From Papaver somniferum (taxonomy: Eukaryota; Streptophyta; Magnoliopsida; Ranunculales; Papaveraceae), in assembly GCF_003573695.1 (NCBI RefSeq), contig NW_020621936.1, positions 9,176,001-9,240,000 on the forward strand: a DNA stretch of 64,000 nt, in the 5' to 3' direction. The position numbers were made by a program, and so were the translations under genes. The notes beneath the pieces are model-generated. The model saw nothing but the letters and a program-made list of their open reading frames with translations, was not told the origin of the DNA and did no database searches. Below, piece by piece: positions 1-11,019 of this stretch. Numbering within the stretch: position 1 is the first letter of the stretch; each line of letters starts with the position of its first letter.

Positions 1-770
1 AAAACTCTATATATAAGGAAGCCTAGATACAATTTGGGATATCTTTTATCCACCGTTTTTCTCCCCCTTAGGGAGGAGAATTATCTCTTTTCTATATTCT
101 TTTATTGTTAAGGATGAATTCAAAGTTCTAATTGTGAAGCTCAATTATTTACAAGTTTATTTCAAGTTTTAAAGTTAATCATTGTGGATTGTTTTTACTA
201 TATCGAAGGTTTATGATTGATTCTTAGATTGGTTTCGGTGGCCAACTAGATTAGTCTATTAATCATTCTAATGCTAGTAGAGAGTTGAGTCGATCCGTAA
301 TTGTCGCTTACCTCCTACATAAGTAGAAATCGCAAGACCTTGTGGAAGGATTCTGTGGAGCAATTACGAGTAAAAACAACACTAATAAGTGGACCGAGCG
401 TACCGAGTTTAACTGTTGGGATCAAACCTAAATTCATAAATCTTAATGCGTTCGGGGAATTACATCTTGTAAGCGAACCTCAAGGTGGTTCTTTTGAATA
501 GAATCCGGTAGTCGAGCGCTTCCGTATCTGGTGATACAAGGAGTTTTGGGGATAGCTAAGCGTATTTGCTTTCCTACGGTTGGTGACAATTGATTCTAAC
601 AAGAGATAAACGGGTACAATGTTGAGTTAACGGTTAGTAACGACGAAGGATTTCTTCAATATATTTATTTTATTATCCTTATTTTATATTCTCGCTAATT
701 TAGATAACATATCAATTGCATTACTCCTCGTGGGAACGATCCTTACTACCGCTTTATTACTTGTTATTTA
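1..770 (+). mobile_element. LTR-retrotransposon-like remnant
   Basis: No gene is recognisable here. The stretch 700-770 has the form usually found at the inner end of plant LTRs and the following leader (a phrase like CTCGTGGGAACGATCC followed by a T/A-rich tail). The only open frame is 66 codons (301-501) and matches nothing I know. The left boundary is outside the window and I could not find a paired LTR. The right side abuts the TIR-element remnant that follows. This assignment rests on general resemblance only. Confidence 0.35.
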
Positions 771-1201
771 GTGGGAAACATCTTATTATTTTGTTGAGTA
801 AACGACGCTCACCACGCGCGTCTGTGGTAAAGTCGGGCGATCGTGCGATAGACGCTGAGGTAGAAAGAAGATCGCTGGAGTTGGAGGGAAGATCGCTGGA
901 GTTAGAAGGAAGATCGCCCCTCACATATTCTCTCTCCAAATCCTGATTATTATAATTATGGTTTATTTTTATATTATTATTTATTTTATTAGTTAAATAT
1001 TCTGCGGGACCAAACTCTTATTAGTTTATATAAATAAAATCATTAGTGGGACCCAACTCTATTAGTTTATATAAATAAAATCAATAGTGGGACCCTAAAA
1101 TATCATATTTGTTCATTTTGTCTTGTTTCCCATAGTGGAGAATGCAGTTTGTTCATCCACGGGCTCAATTTTTTTTTTCATCGCCATAGGAACTGCTCTT
1201 A
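771..1201. mobile_element. right end of a TIR DNA transposon (PIF/Harbinger-like), left end lost
   Basis: The segment ends CCATAGGAACTGCTC (to 1198) followed by TTA (1199-1201). This is the same terminal design as the right end of the element at 6255-9557 (CCATAGGAATTGCTC). Both right ends also contain GTTTGTTCATCC shortly before the terminus and CGC-rich phrases further in (ACCACGCGCGTCTG at 811 onwards; GACGCGCG at 9339 and 9420). A small tandem repeat (GAAGATCGCTGGAGTTGGAGG, about 2.5 copies, 868-918) lies inside. No matching left terminus is visible, so the element is truncated, probably against the LTR debris to its left. A 3-bp TTA target would suit PIF/Harbinger. Confidence 0.45.
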
Positions 1202-1273
1202 ACGTCTCAGCTTTGTAGACATTCTTATCAGCACCAGATCAAACAGACTATCAAACAACACCACTATAGACCA

Positions 1274-3880
1274 ATGGTCATGACAATGGTTCCGAGTTAC
1301 TCATCAACAACTCTTCATCACCATCATCCTCTTCTAGGTTCACTGGGTTTAGGTAGTCCAAGAATAAGTTATATAAACAAGTCAGAGTTCGGACACCAAT
1401 TCGAGCTTTATCCACAACAATCATTGAAATTGAACCTGTAATAAGTAATTTCATGATAATCTGTAGTTTCTTTCTATCAGTTGCTAACTTATAACTGTTT
1501 TATTAAATTCTAATTTACTCCGACCTTCATAAAATACCTTTCCCTAATTTCTATTTGAACCCTGCATAAGTCTCTGTAAACGTCTGCAGTTGTTTCTTTT
1601 ACTTTATAAAATTGCATCTAATTTCTTGGGAATTTTAAAACTGTGTAGAAAATGCCTCAACTGAAAAGGTAGAAACATTGTGAAAAACCAAAAATATATT
1701 AGTATGTCCTATATGCTATAATCAATTGGAGAAATTGTGCTATTCCGTTTCAGTCATATTCACCACATCGTTGAACTTCTGGAACCATAAAATGATTGAG
1801 AAAACTGATAAAAATTGCATTAATTTTGGCACTCGTCCTGTTGATCTAAATTGGGGTGGGATTTCTTTCTTGATAAGTTGATATGTAAACACAATAGTGG
1901 TTCACTTGTCAAATTGTGAATTCATGATGATGCCAGAAATATGTTGGTGAGAGATACAAGTCAATGAAAAGCTTAGTGAATGTAATATTCTGTTTCTTGT
2001 TATAGGGATTATAATTAAATCCTTTCGTAATTGTGTTGATGTTCTATGACTTCGGTAACTAACTCTAGTTTTCAGTGTGAAACTTGCAAGAAAGCGTACT
2101 TCAACTATGGAACGTATCTTGACTTGACCGTATCTATTGGCGCCAAGCGTACACTGATTCTAAACCTGTTTCAATAGAAGTATTCAGGTTAGATTTCTTA
2201 TTCATTGAGATTCCTAGAAGTATATCCTTCTATAGTTCTATGAAATCTCAAGCATGAGCTTTAGGGTTTGTGGTCGGACTTGTTGGGAATTGGGATGTGT
2301 AGGTCAGATGTAAGGTGGAAAGGTTACTTATCTGTTTGTTATTAGTGTTAGATTTGTGTTTTCAAATGGAAAATATACCTATTCCAGTGAGTTAACCACT
2401 AGACACAATATTATTATGTTATGATGGTTCTTCGTGGTCCCGAATCCTACAAGGTTTATACAGTAGTAGTACTAGGCCAGAAAGGAGTACTATAAACAAC
2501 TTGTAGGAGGATACTAGATGTTACTCAACTTGAAAGTGAAAGTATTATGGTTTATAGTTTTGAATATAGGTCCTTTCAACTACATTTGCATGCTCATCGT
2601 GCACTACCAATCTTAGTCCTTCTGCACCTTGTCTAGATATTTGGTGAATTACTAGGACGCAGATATATAATCCAACTTATACATATTTTCGCCTAATATC
2701 CCGTGGGGAAGAGAAAGTATGGAGGAGTTTCCTATGCAAAAGTTATGCTTATCCTTGATAAACACGTTAGGCATTTTCTGTTTAACGTATATCGATCACC
2801 ATTAAGTAATAATATAATTATAGAAAAATTTGTGAGGATTATCCTATTTTGCTTTTGACATAGCTAGGAAACCTTTTTAGATAATATTCTAGAGTTTACA
2901 ACTTTAGTGATAAATAACAGTTTCTCCCACCATGTGATTGATCGAGACCTTGTAAAGTCGTTCCAAGCTAGCATTTGCCCTTGACTTGTTTTATCACATG
3001 TAGGCATTTCATATTTTTTTCATTTTTCTTGTTCCCATTGAGTTAGTCTGTATTTAGCTCAACCCATATGTGATATGGCTATACGGTTTTTATAAGTTAT
3101 AAGTTTGGTTTAGTTAAACAGAACTCCTTTGGTATTGTTTCTCTACGAGAGGGGATGGCGGCAATTTTTTTTTATGTGGTGGTTTCGTAGGTCCTGAGAA
3201 AGAGGTACCATAGCTCTGATTTAAATGTTTTTAGACAATGCTATGCCGTGTTTTGTCCACACAAGATTTACGTTTTCTACTAGAGTATCTCTTTCACCTA
3301 GACTTTTTAAGCAATAGTTCTGTCTATTGTTACTTTTAGTAGTCTAGATAAATTCTGGATTTTCCATACCTACGTTGATGCTTTTCTTTGTTCTGGTCTG
3401 ATTTTGTTACTTATTACTTATATTTTTCTAAAAGATACCTAAAACCCACGTTAGATGGAAACATCATTGATGCTGGTTGCGGAAGTGGATTGTTTTGAAG
3501 GCGTTTTTCTAAGAGTGGATTGTTTTCTCTTGTTGTTGCTCTGGATTTTTCAGAGAACATGTTCCAGCAGTGCTCCGATTTTGTTAAGCAGGAGAGAAGA
3601 TTTCCGACAGAGTAAGCTTAGAAGCTTTTCAATATCGACTCATCTCATAATTGTCCCCTCTAAAATTTATTAAAAAAATTCAACTACATTTTCGAGACAT
3701 TTTCTATCTTCATTGAAAAATTTATCCTTGATATTAGGAGCTAATTTAATTAACTTTTTCCCTTTCAGGAACCTAACCTTGGTCAGAGTGGAAATATCTG
3801 GACTCCTATTTGTTTCAAGTTCAGTTGATGTTGTGCATGATAGTGCAGCGTTGCACTATTGGCCTTCACCCTCTGGGGGT
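1274..3880 (+). pseudogene. SAM-dependent methyltransferase gene (At1g78140/At2g41040-like, UbiE/COQ5 type), broken
   Basis: Five exon-like blocks in order resemble the plant chloroplast methyltransferases of the At1g78140 type. Block 1274-1437 starts at ATG, is rich in S/T/H like a transit peptide, and ends at GTAATA. Block 2076-2187 (CETCKKAYFNYGTYLDLTV) follows TTTCAG and ends at GTTAGA. Block 3122-3204 (LYERGWRQ, GFVGPEKE) completes an R codon across the junction. Block 3435-3611 holds the SAM-binding motif IIDAGCGSGLF, then VVALDFSENM. Block 3769-3880 (SSSVDVVHDSAALHYWPSPS) joins in phase. Lesions: a frameshift in block 2 near 2145, a frameshift in the T-run near 3165, an in-frame TGA right after GCGSGLF (near 3495), an exon missing between blocks 1 and 2, and no C-terminal exons after 3880. 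It is therefore a pseudogene that kept several splice sites. Related enzymes are predicted plastid methyltransferases whose substrate is not known to me. Confidence 0.72.
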
Positions 3881-4294
3881 GTAAGCAAAACATTTCAATG
3901 AAAACTGCTATGGATTTCAGATGTTTCAAGAATTAATATAACTTGCATTCTTTATGACAGGATTTCTTTTGTTTCAATTTCAGATGTCCTACTTCATTCT
4001 TTTTGCTAGTAGGCCTATTATGTTATATACGAAATTAAGAGTATTGAGTATTCATATTCTACAGAAATGTCATTGCAAACATAGTATTATATATATGCTT
4101 ATCAAACTTCATAGTTTTTTAATTTAGTTGTACATCAACATATCAAGTTTTGTCAGCTTATCTTCATTCTGCTGATTTTTGTAATGCTTTTACACTTTTA
4201 TAGGTAGCATAAATAAGTTGATTGTTAAGACCTGGAAGCATGCTTGTTGCTACCACCTTCATTTTAGATGGATTTTTTCCTGTTGTCCATTCTT
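3881..4294. other. downstream flank of the methyltransferase relic, no gene seen
   Basis: AT-rich DNA with no open frame of note. The C-terminal methyltransferase exons expected after WPSPS are not found here. The TRIM element inserted directly to the right. Confidence 0.5.
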
Positions 4295-4299
4295 GAGGA

Positions 4300-4532
4300 T
4301 GTTGGATTATGTGGCGCGATATAAACCACATATGTATAGGTAGGATAGTCCCACATGGAATAAGAGGAGTACATGTGGTGCCTAATAAGCTTGGGCATCT
4401 CCTTACATAGCACCGAGGCCTTTTAGATTAAAACCCCACACCTACTGCAACAGGTGGTCAAGTTTGGGACAATGTCGGTGATATGTGGTCAGGCCCAGAA
4501 GTAGGGTCCGGCGGTCCGTGAAGATCCTAATA
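4300..4532 (+). repeat. TRIM 5' LTR
   Basis: 233 bp, begins TGTTGGATTATGTGGC and ends CCTAATA (the usual CA end is mutated to TA). It is followed within a few bases by the initiator-Met-type primer-binding site. Preceded by target duplication GAGGA. Confidence 0.9.
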
Positions 4533-4884
4533 ACGGGTATCAGAGCCTACGATTGGGGTTACTGTCCGAACGGAGAAGTGGTTGTGGATGTCACCCGGTT
4601 TAGGGCGCAGGTGGAATCAGACTCAAGGTGAAGCATGCAAGGCCCAAGGTAGAGCTGACGCTCAAGGTGGAGTTAGTGTCGCGCCCGTTAACTCAGGTGG
4701 AGCAGGGTTTTAGTTGGGCAAGGCAACACTCAAGGTGGAGTTAGTGGACGTCTCCCATTAACTCAAGGGTTCCAGAGCGTGTAGTGATAATAATCATGTT
4801 CGATGGGTAGCACATGCGGACGGTAATCATATGGTGGAGTATGACTGGATTGGTGAGGTGGTTTAATCTCACCAAGGTGGAGAT

Positions 4885-5117
4885 TGTTGGAGTATGTGGC
4901 GTGATATAAACCACATATGTATAGTTAGGATAGTCCCACATGGAATAAGAGGAGTACATGTGGTGCCTAATGAGGTTGGGCATCTCCTTACATAGCACCG
5001 AGGCCTTTTAGATTAAAATCTCACACCTACTGCAACATGTGGTCAAGTTGGGGAAAGTATCAGTGCTATGTGGTCGGGCCCAGAAGTAGAATCCGAGGGT
5101 CCGTGAAGATCCTAACA
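4885..5117 (+). repeat. TRIM 3' LTR
   Basis: 233 bp, begins TGTTGGAGTATGTGGC and ends CCTAACA. It is followed by target duplication GAGGA at 5118-5122 and preceded by a purine-rich tract. Confidence 0.9.
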
Positions 5118-5122
5118 GAGGA

Positions 5123-6254
5123 TATTGTGACACGTATCCCAATTTAACTTTTAAGTCTTTAACTGTTCATTTTTAGTAGGGTCTTTATAATCGTCATAGT
5201 CGAATAGTGAAAAACTACCAAAACACTATTTTTCTTGGGTTTCAGGATCATATTTTGCCTAGGGTTAGTGTGTGCTGGTTATGATGGCTCTTAAGCACTA
5301 ATATGTGTTGTTTGTGCATTAATAAGTTAGATTTCTCAAAAAGAAACATACTGTGTGTAGAAGTGTCCACAATTAGTTGGTGAAACAATAACATTGACGG
5401 TATAATCCCCACCACAGTGACATGGTGAGGTCTTTGTTATCCCGTATTCACACGAGGCAACAAAGTTGAAATCGTCTACTAGTTGTAAGGGCAACTCTTA
5501 CGGGGAAGAAAATCATCCATATCTTTGTGATGGTCTCTTGTGGACCAAAAAGTGTCACTATGGGTGAATTTATCATTCATATGTTTGTGAAGTCCACATG
5601 GCACTCCACAAGTTTGAGGAGGTCCATATGGAGTAGTCCATCCGGTCATTGGCTGACCGGATACATCATCCGGACATTTAGTGTCCCGATGTATTTTTTT
5701 TTAACTTTTCCGGAAGTATTTTTTTTAATTTTTTTCTCACATCCGGTCACTCAATGACCGGATGTAACAAATTCTCATTTTCCATTTGGCCACTCCGGAT
5801 AGGAGTTCCACATTTTATGAAGAATGTAACTATGTACACTCCTAAGCTTTTGCAACAGTTACTTTTGAATTTGGACAATTATAGGCGTTGCTAATTCAAA
5901 TATTTGAAATTACAACCAAATTCGTCTCATCTGTTCATGGAATAGTTGATGAATTTTTTGTGATTCTTTTTTTTCCCAAATCCGAACCACAAGTGATCGG
6001 ACGGATTAATTTTTTGGTTTTTTCCCATAGTGGGCATCGACTCCACTAATTACCAAGAGTCCACATATACGTGGATACTCCTTAGGATATGAATGTTTTT
6101 ATCTCCATACCATAGGATCTGCCCAAACAAAGTTGACGTTGTTTCTTCTGCACAGATACATAAAGAGTGGAACAACCGATCCTAGTGGTTTCTCACATGT
6201 TTGTAGTAGCATCGTAGGATGGAGTTTGGCAAGTAAAGAAAACCCAAGTCATTA
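5123..6254. other. intergenic DNA with a small foldback-type element
   Basis: No gene is supported. Two short perfect hairpins share the stem ATCCGGTCA/TGACCGGAT (5640-5662 and 5741-5763). About 5480-5810 may be a MITE, because GGCAACTCTTACGG on the left loosely mirrors GGATAGGAGTTCC on the right. I could not define termini or a target duplication. The rest is AT-rich and unassigned. Confidence 0.4.
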
Positions 6255-6450
6255 GAGCAATTCTTATGGCAATGGCGAAACTAAAAAATTTGTTCATCCA
6301 GGTGGATGGCCAAACTGGATTTTCCACTATGGGAAAGCGTAGGGCGCCATTACAACTCACGCACAATAGGATCACAGACACGGGCGTTAGGAACAATTCT
6401 CTAACGGTCGACTCCCTAACGCCTATATTTCCAACGGTCACCAATTTCAA

Positions 6451-6465
6451 ACCCTATAAATTCCT
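6451..6465 (+). promoter_or_regulatory. TATA box of the PMD gene in the TIR element
   Basis: CCTATAAATTCC lies about 90 bp before the first ATG (6547), followed by a pyrimidine-rich leader with CTTCC and TTCTTC runs, a normal plant core-promoter layout. Confidence 0.5.
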
Positions 6466-6546
6466 TCCTTTGATTTCATTTTTAGTCACACCACTTCCAT
6501 TTCCTTCTTCTAAAACTCATCTAAAATCAAAAATTTCGAATACAAT

Positions 6547-8810
6547 ATGAACATAGCGAGAAGAGCGATAAATAGTATAAAGAAGAAAAGATGTCGAAAA
6601 AGTGAATCGATACTGTTGCCTCACACAGATGTAGATTTTTCTCAAAATCGAGAAGAAAATTTTGCTAACCCAAATATAGTTGTTGTTCCATTATTAGTTC
6701 CAGGTCATGTGTCGGGCATCGTGAACGATGTGAGAATTATCACATCACGAGAGGTGGATTTTCAAAATTAAATTATGTTTATGTTCGTCTACCGCCTGTA
6801 GTCCGAGATAGGGTTGACAGATATCGTTGGCGTGCGCTTTATCAAATTCAGCCTATAAAACATAACAAAAAAATTCCGAAAACAGTGGTAGAAAGGTGGT
6901 GGAAGACGACGCACACATTCCATTTTATGGATTTCGAAATTGGTAAGATTTTTTTAACTTAACTTAAATTAAAAAATTTAAATAATTACTAAATAATCAA
7001 AAGACGAATGGAATGGGAGACCCGCCACCATACAACCAAGACGAATGGTTTTCAAATAGTAAATGGGGGATGCTTTGTCCCTCGTTTGTGGGATCAGATA
7101 TCCCTCGTAAAAATTTGAAAGGAGGTGGGATTAGATGTTCGGCCTTGAAGATTTTCTTAACCAAAGCCAGAAACCCAGAACATGTAGATGACTATGATGA
7201 ACTCGAAAGATTATTTATCTTATGGGTACTGGGTCAGACATTGTTTCCAAACTCAAATTGTGTTGCTCCTGTTGGTTGGCTTCAAGCGTTAGAAGATCTC
7301 GACAAGGCGCCTGATTATGACTGGGGATCTGCAATTTTAGAAGAATTGTACTGTGCGCTAGATAATGCGTCCTTGGGCGATAAAAACTTCACTGGTTTCT
7401 GGAGCATCATAGTTCATAGAGGTAAATATCAAAATTATTATTTTTAAATTTATTGTTATTATTAAATACTAAAATTATGGAGTAATTTGCATTATTGGTG
7501 GTATACCTACTTCCGTCTTGATAAACCAATCCTAAAAGGCGATACATTTAGATTTCCAATGTTGGACATGTATATGAAGACCAACATACAGAAGGACACT
7601 GGTTGCGACGTCTTTGGTTCGAGTTTTGTGCAGAGGTTACAACAGATGACTCAGAGCCACAACAACGTAGTTTTTCACCCTTATGTTGGTTTACCTCAGT
7701 ATAATGAAGCGCTTGGAGAAGGTATTCTTGATTATTCTTCTCGTAGAGTTGTTTTTTACAGCCCAGCATCACAAAGAGGGGTTTGGTATCTGGGAAAAAG
7801 AGTGCAATACCAAATACAAGGTATATTTGCAATTGCAATTAACCCGCTACAACAGATGCAACCTCTACATCAGATTTTTATCGGTTGAGAATAACCGGTT
7901 GGAGAGGTATGAACTAAATACAAGGTTGGTGTTAGATGAAGCACAGTATCTCAGCTGGTACCATTCAATAGCCTGTGATTGGGACAGAGAACATGCACGT
8001 CTATGGGTTTGATTTCCAGGGTTATCAAATTTGTCCCGTAATCCAAATATCGTTCCTAGCCAACCACCTCCAGAAGAGCCAAGCTTTTATGACTTATTCC
8101 AGGACGGGTGCAAGTTCTCATCATCCTCATCAAATATGCCCGAAATTCGTTGGGATCTTCAAAGTATTACTTCACAAGGTGAGCAAACCATGATCCCCAT
8201 TGTTTCCCAAGGTATGGACCGTGATTATCCTTACGACGATGTCACTGCCAGTGAGTAAGAGTTGCGGATTCGACTCAACGATTTGCATTGGCGGAATCGG
8301 AAAGTAGAGGCGATGCACTTGGAACAACTACGAAAATTGTAGACAGACACAATGTTTGGATTGACTCCAACTCCAACTGCAAATGATGATGAGAGGCGGT
8401 CACATTCTTCCAATTTCACCAGGAGCAACAAATCATTGCACGAAAATGAAGAAACCGACAGATCATGGCAAGAAAGTGAAGAAACAGTGGTACGAGAAAC
8501 ACATCACAATGTGGTGCAAGAAACACATCACAATACTACCTCACCACAAATTGTGCCAGTATCTCTACCTCAGGCACTTCGGCTTGAACCTAGGCGCATT
8601 TCATCATCATTCTCGCCCTACAACAAGGTGCCCTACAATCCAAATGAATGCTACACACCAACACCACCACAAAAACAAACCTCTTATATGTTTGGAGGAC
8701 CGAGTACACATAGTGCTTACCAATCGCCTAATTTTGTTCAGCCCGGTCAGCCAGGTGTATCAGGTCTATCCCCACTTGGAAATTTACAAACTATGTCTGA
8801 CTTTGGGTGA
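6547..8810 (+). pseudogene. plant mobile domain (PMD, aminotransferase-like) gene, decayed
   Basis: Coding remnants in order. 6547-6770 is a basic N-terminal exon. 6770-6942, in a shifted frame, carries the PMD hallmark VVERWWKTTHTFHF and ends at GTAAGA. 7013-7430 is the core of the domain (LFILWVLGQTLFPNSN, WLQALEDLDKAPDYDWGSA, EELYCALDNAS). 7487-7850 (HYWWYTYFRLDKPILKGD) and 7890-8010 (YLSWYHSIACDWDREHARLW) follow. 8352-8810 is a low-complexity C-terminus rich in P, S, T and Q with a tandem duplication near 8490-8540. At least one frameshift (near 6760) and unclear splice sites after 7430 mark it as a pseudogene. PMD proteins of the MAIN/MAIL group are plant nuclear proteins linked to transposon silencing and cell division, and PMD genes are also known as transposon cargo. 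Its position inside the TIRs makes this a cargo copy. Confidence 0.7.
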
Positions 8811-8889
8811 TTACCTAGGTTTATCCCCAGGTCTTTCTGAATTTTTGATTCCAGAAAATAATAATGGGGGAGCTAGAGATGAGCGACGT

Positions 8890-9010
8890 TAGAGAGATTA
8901 TTGTAATTTTTGATTCTGCTTAGTTTTAGTTTTAGTTTGTAGTTTTAGTTTTAAAAGTACGACAGTCTTTAATTAAATAAAATTACATAAGTGTAAAAGT
9001 AAGCGTTTTA
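8890..9010 (+). other. 3' end region of the PMD gene
   Basis: T-rich repeats (TTTTAGTTTTAGTTTGTAG) followed by AATAAAATTACA, which resembles a plant polyadenylation region. Confidence 0.35.
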
Positions 9011-9029
9011 CATTGGCTTCACTAAATTA

Positions 9030-9222
9030 CGACTAACCACATTACATTAACTTCACTAATGAGAAGAAGTACTAGGTACTACAAAGAAGGGGTTGAAACT
9101 GTTCAACACCTTAAGGATTTCAAACATTTTTCGAAAGAAAAAGCCACATTTTCCAATCTTCGCAAATAAGATGCATCTTCTTCTTTAGCATGGAACTCGC
9201 CGAACTAACCGGGGTATTTATA
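9030..9222 (-). promoter_or_regulatory. minus-strand TATA promoter and leader at the right end of the TIR element
   Basis: On the minus strand TATAAATACCCC (plus 9211-9222) is followed by a leader typical of transposon genes. No coding sequence follows before the tail-to-tail junction with the PMD gene near 9000. It looks like the surviving promoter of a deleted transposase gene. Confidence 0.4.
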
Positions 9223-9562
9223 GAATTCCAAAAATGTAGCCGTTGGATCAATAGATTTTTCAGCCGTTCAGATGGAGCCGTTTGCGCCTTTGGGTCAGAC
9301 GCTGACGTTTCTAGTGATGACACTTGCGCTCTCAGTAATGACGCGCGTTTGTACTGAGAACGCGAGCGTCATTGAGGCTGATGCCAGCGTTAGCAGGGAT
9401 GGCGCGCGCCATTACAACAGACGCGCGCCTGATGTTCCGGCTCAATGTTCAAATGAACAGATCTATTCATTTGAACATCCATTTTCTTGGTTCGTTCATT
9501 CCACAGTGGGAGCAAAATGAACAAACTCGTAGTTTGTTCATCCCATAGGAATTGCTCTATAA

Positions 9563-9949
9563 GTTCCGAGAGTGAGAAAATATGGCTCTCAAAAGGACAC
9601 CGGATTAAAGTTAAATTGAACTGCATTTGGTACTGCCGCAAAAGGCACCCGCTGATAACTGTAACCGTGTAAGATAGGCAGTGAGATATCAATTTCCATT
9701 GCCTTGGGTGGTAATTGAATGTTTCTTATCCATCTCATAATGTTACCATGTTGGTTTAACATGGTTTAGTAAAAATGTTTGTGCTGATATACGGCATTAC
9801 TTGCTTGGCCAAACACTTGCTGTGAACAGGCCGAATGAGTGAAATTTGAGTTGAACTGGCGTTTCACCTCCCAGGTTCAAACTCCATTTTATGCAACCAA
9901 AGATTGAAACCGGCTAATAATGCCAAGGGGTGCCCTGCTCCCTTTGAAA
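9563..9949. other. intergenic, nothing recognised
   Basis: Mixed composition with no ORF that resembles a known protein and no repeat boundary, up to the start of the LINE fragment. Confidence 0.5.
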
Positions 9950-10830
9950 ATACTTTTCCTACTTTTCCCCTTGCAATTCAAGGTGTCCAACAAACCCTCC
10001 CTCCAAGTGGGCACCAGAAGAATACATTTTCAGACGGTCCTTTGAAGTTGAAATATCCAGCAATCTTTAAAGCTTGTAATAAGAAGATTGTTTCCATTGC
10101 TCAAATGGTGTGTAATGGTAATCTTGTGTGCAATTCTAGGAGTACTAATGGGATATGCTTTGTAATGAGTTAGGACCAGTACCTCATTTGGCTATTCAAG
10201 ATTGGGATGTTGTGGCCTTTATGGGTGATTTTCTTGTCAAGAAATGCTATGATATGCAAATTCAAAGGAATGGTGTTCCGGCGAAGTTGAGCTTCATGTT
10301 TTGGGATATTCTCCATCATTCACTCCCAACTTTGAGTATGTTAAAGCAACGCGAAGTCAACACTCAATGAGAGCTATATATTCTGTCAACAGGAGGAGGA
10401 TAGTGCAAGTCATATATTGTTACATTGTAAACTGCAGCTGAAGTGTGGGGTCATTTCTTTTGTGCTTTTAGGATTGACTAGGCGTCTCCATGTTCAATTG
10501 TGGATCCCCTTGAAGCCTGAAGATTTACTCATCTGGTGGGTAGATGCAAGGGCCAAGGAGGTATGGTTTACATTGAATTATGCTGTCTTTTGGCATCTCC
10601 GGAAGGAACGAAAGGATCGAATATTTGGTGGAAAGGCTAAGAATGTGTATAAATTAACTTTGTTTATTAAGCAAACTATGTTGCTTTGGCTGTTTAATTA
10701 GGAAGTGTTTAGAGGTGTAAATGTATGTCAGGTTTTATTTCATTGGGAGTCTGTGTTACACATGTAGCTTTGTGTGTGGAATGGGCTCTTGGCTGTGTTA
10801 CCTTTTATGATTTAGAAAAAGAAAAACTTA
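9950..10830 (+). mobile_element. LINE (non-LTR retrotransposon) 3' fragment: ORF2 C-terminus
   Basis: Three successive open pieces read like the C-terminal part of plant LINE ORF2 after the reverse transcriptase. 9904-10173 carries LKLKYPAIFKACNKK. 10155-10370 carries FMGDFLVKKCYDMQIQRNGV then PAKLSFMFWDILHHSLPT. 10417-10701 carries HILLHCKLQ, then NYAVFWHLRKERKDRIF. These match the RNase-H-like/zf-RVT tail that precedes LINE 3' ends. The pieces are in different frames, so it is dead. A GT-rich 3' UTR-like stretch runs to about 10810 and ends in an A-rich run. No endonuclease or reverse transcriptase is present: a 5'-truncated copy. Confidence 0.72.
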
Positions 10831-11019
10831 GTTAAAAAAGTGATTTCATTTGGTATATGAATAATCGGCACATTGATTAATCGCCTCAAGGACCTTTGCC
10901 GTCTCACAAAATATTGTTTGTTGCAATTTTCAAGCTTCTATCCTTGAGTACAAGTACAACTAGAGAGATTCATTCATCTATAATAAAAGTTGCTCCATAT
11001 CCACTTTAGCAATACAAAG
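10831..11019. other. 3' flank of the minus-strand host gene
   Basis: AT-rich sequence between the LINE tail and the stop codon at 11020. It probably includes the 3' UTR of the minus-strand gene; no clear polyadenylation signal stands out. Confidence 0.35.

Larger units (their letters stand above)
4300..5117 (+). mobile_element. complete TRIM (terminal-repeat retrotransposon in miniature)
   Basis: Two direct repeats of exactly 233 bp (4300-4532 and 4885-5117) start TGTTGGA and end in CTAATA or CTAACA. They flank 352 bp of non-coding DNA. A perfect 5-bp target duplication GAGGA lies at 4295-4299 and 5118-5122. Just inside the left LTR, GGTATCAGAGC (from 4536) matches the usual primer-binding site for initiator Met tRNA. 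Just before the right LTR, AAGGTGGAGA (4874-4883) is a plausible polypurine tract. There is no gag or pol, so mobility would have needed enzymes from an autonomous relative. The LTRs differ at several sites, so the insertion is not very recent. It sits in the 3' flank of the methyltransferase relic. Confidence 0.93.
6255..9557. mobile_element. TIR DNA transposon (PIF/Harbinger-like) carrying a PMD gene
   Basis: The ends are inverted: GAGCAATTCTTATGG from 6255 and CCATAGGAATTGCTC to 9557. Secondary inverted similarity follows further in (TTTGTTCATCC appears in both subterminal parts). Flanking bases are TTA on the left and TAT on the right, so a 3-bp TTA/TAA duplication is possible but not intact. 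Inside are a + strand promoter and PMD gene (6450-8900) and, at the right end, a - strand promoter and leader that leads into no recognisable gene. That fits loss of a transposase gene. No DDE transposase or Myb-like ORF is visible. The superfamily call rests on TIR style and the weak TTA target. Confidence 0.6.

Noticed and set aside
757..939. Opposed 60- and 76-codon frames (repeat-encoded ELEGRSLELEGRS)
   Set aside because: They are translations of a short tandem repeat inside a transposon end.
8383..8892. 169-codon frame overlapping the PMD C-terminus
   Set aside because: It overlaps the 152-codon frame with PMD-type low-complexity tail; its own H/K/T-rich reading is a shadow.
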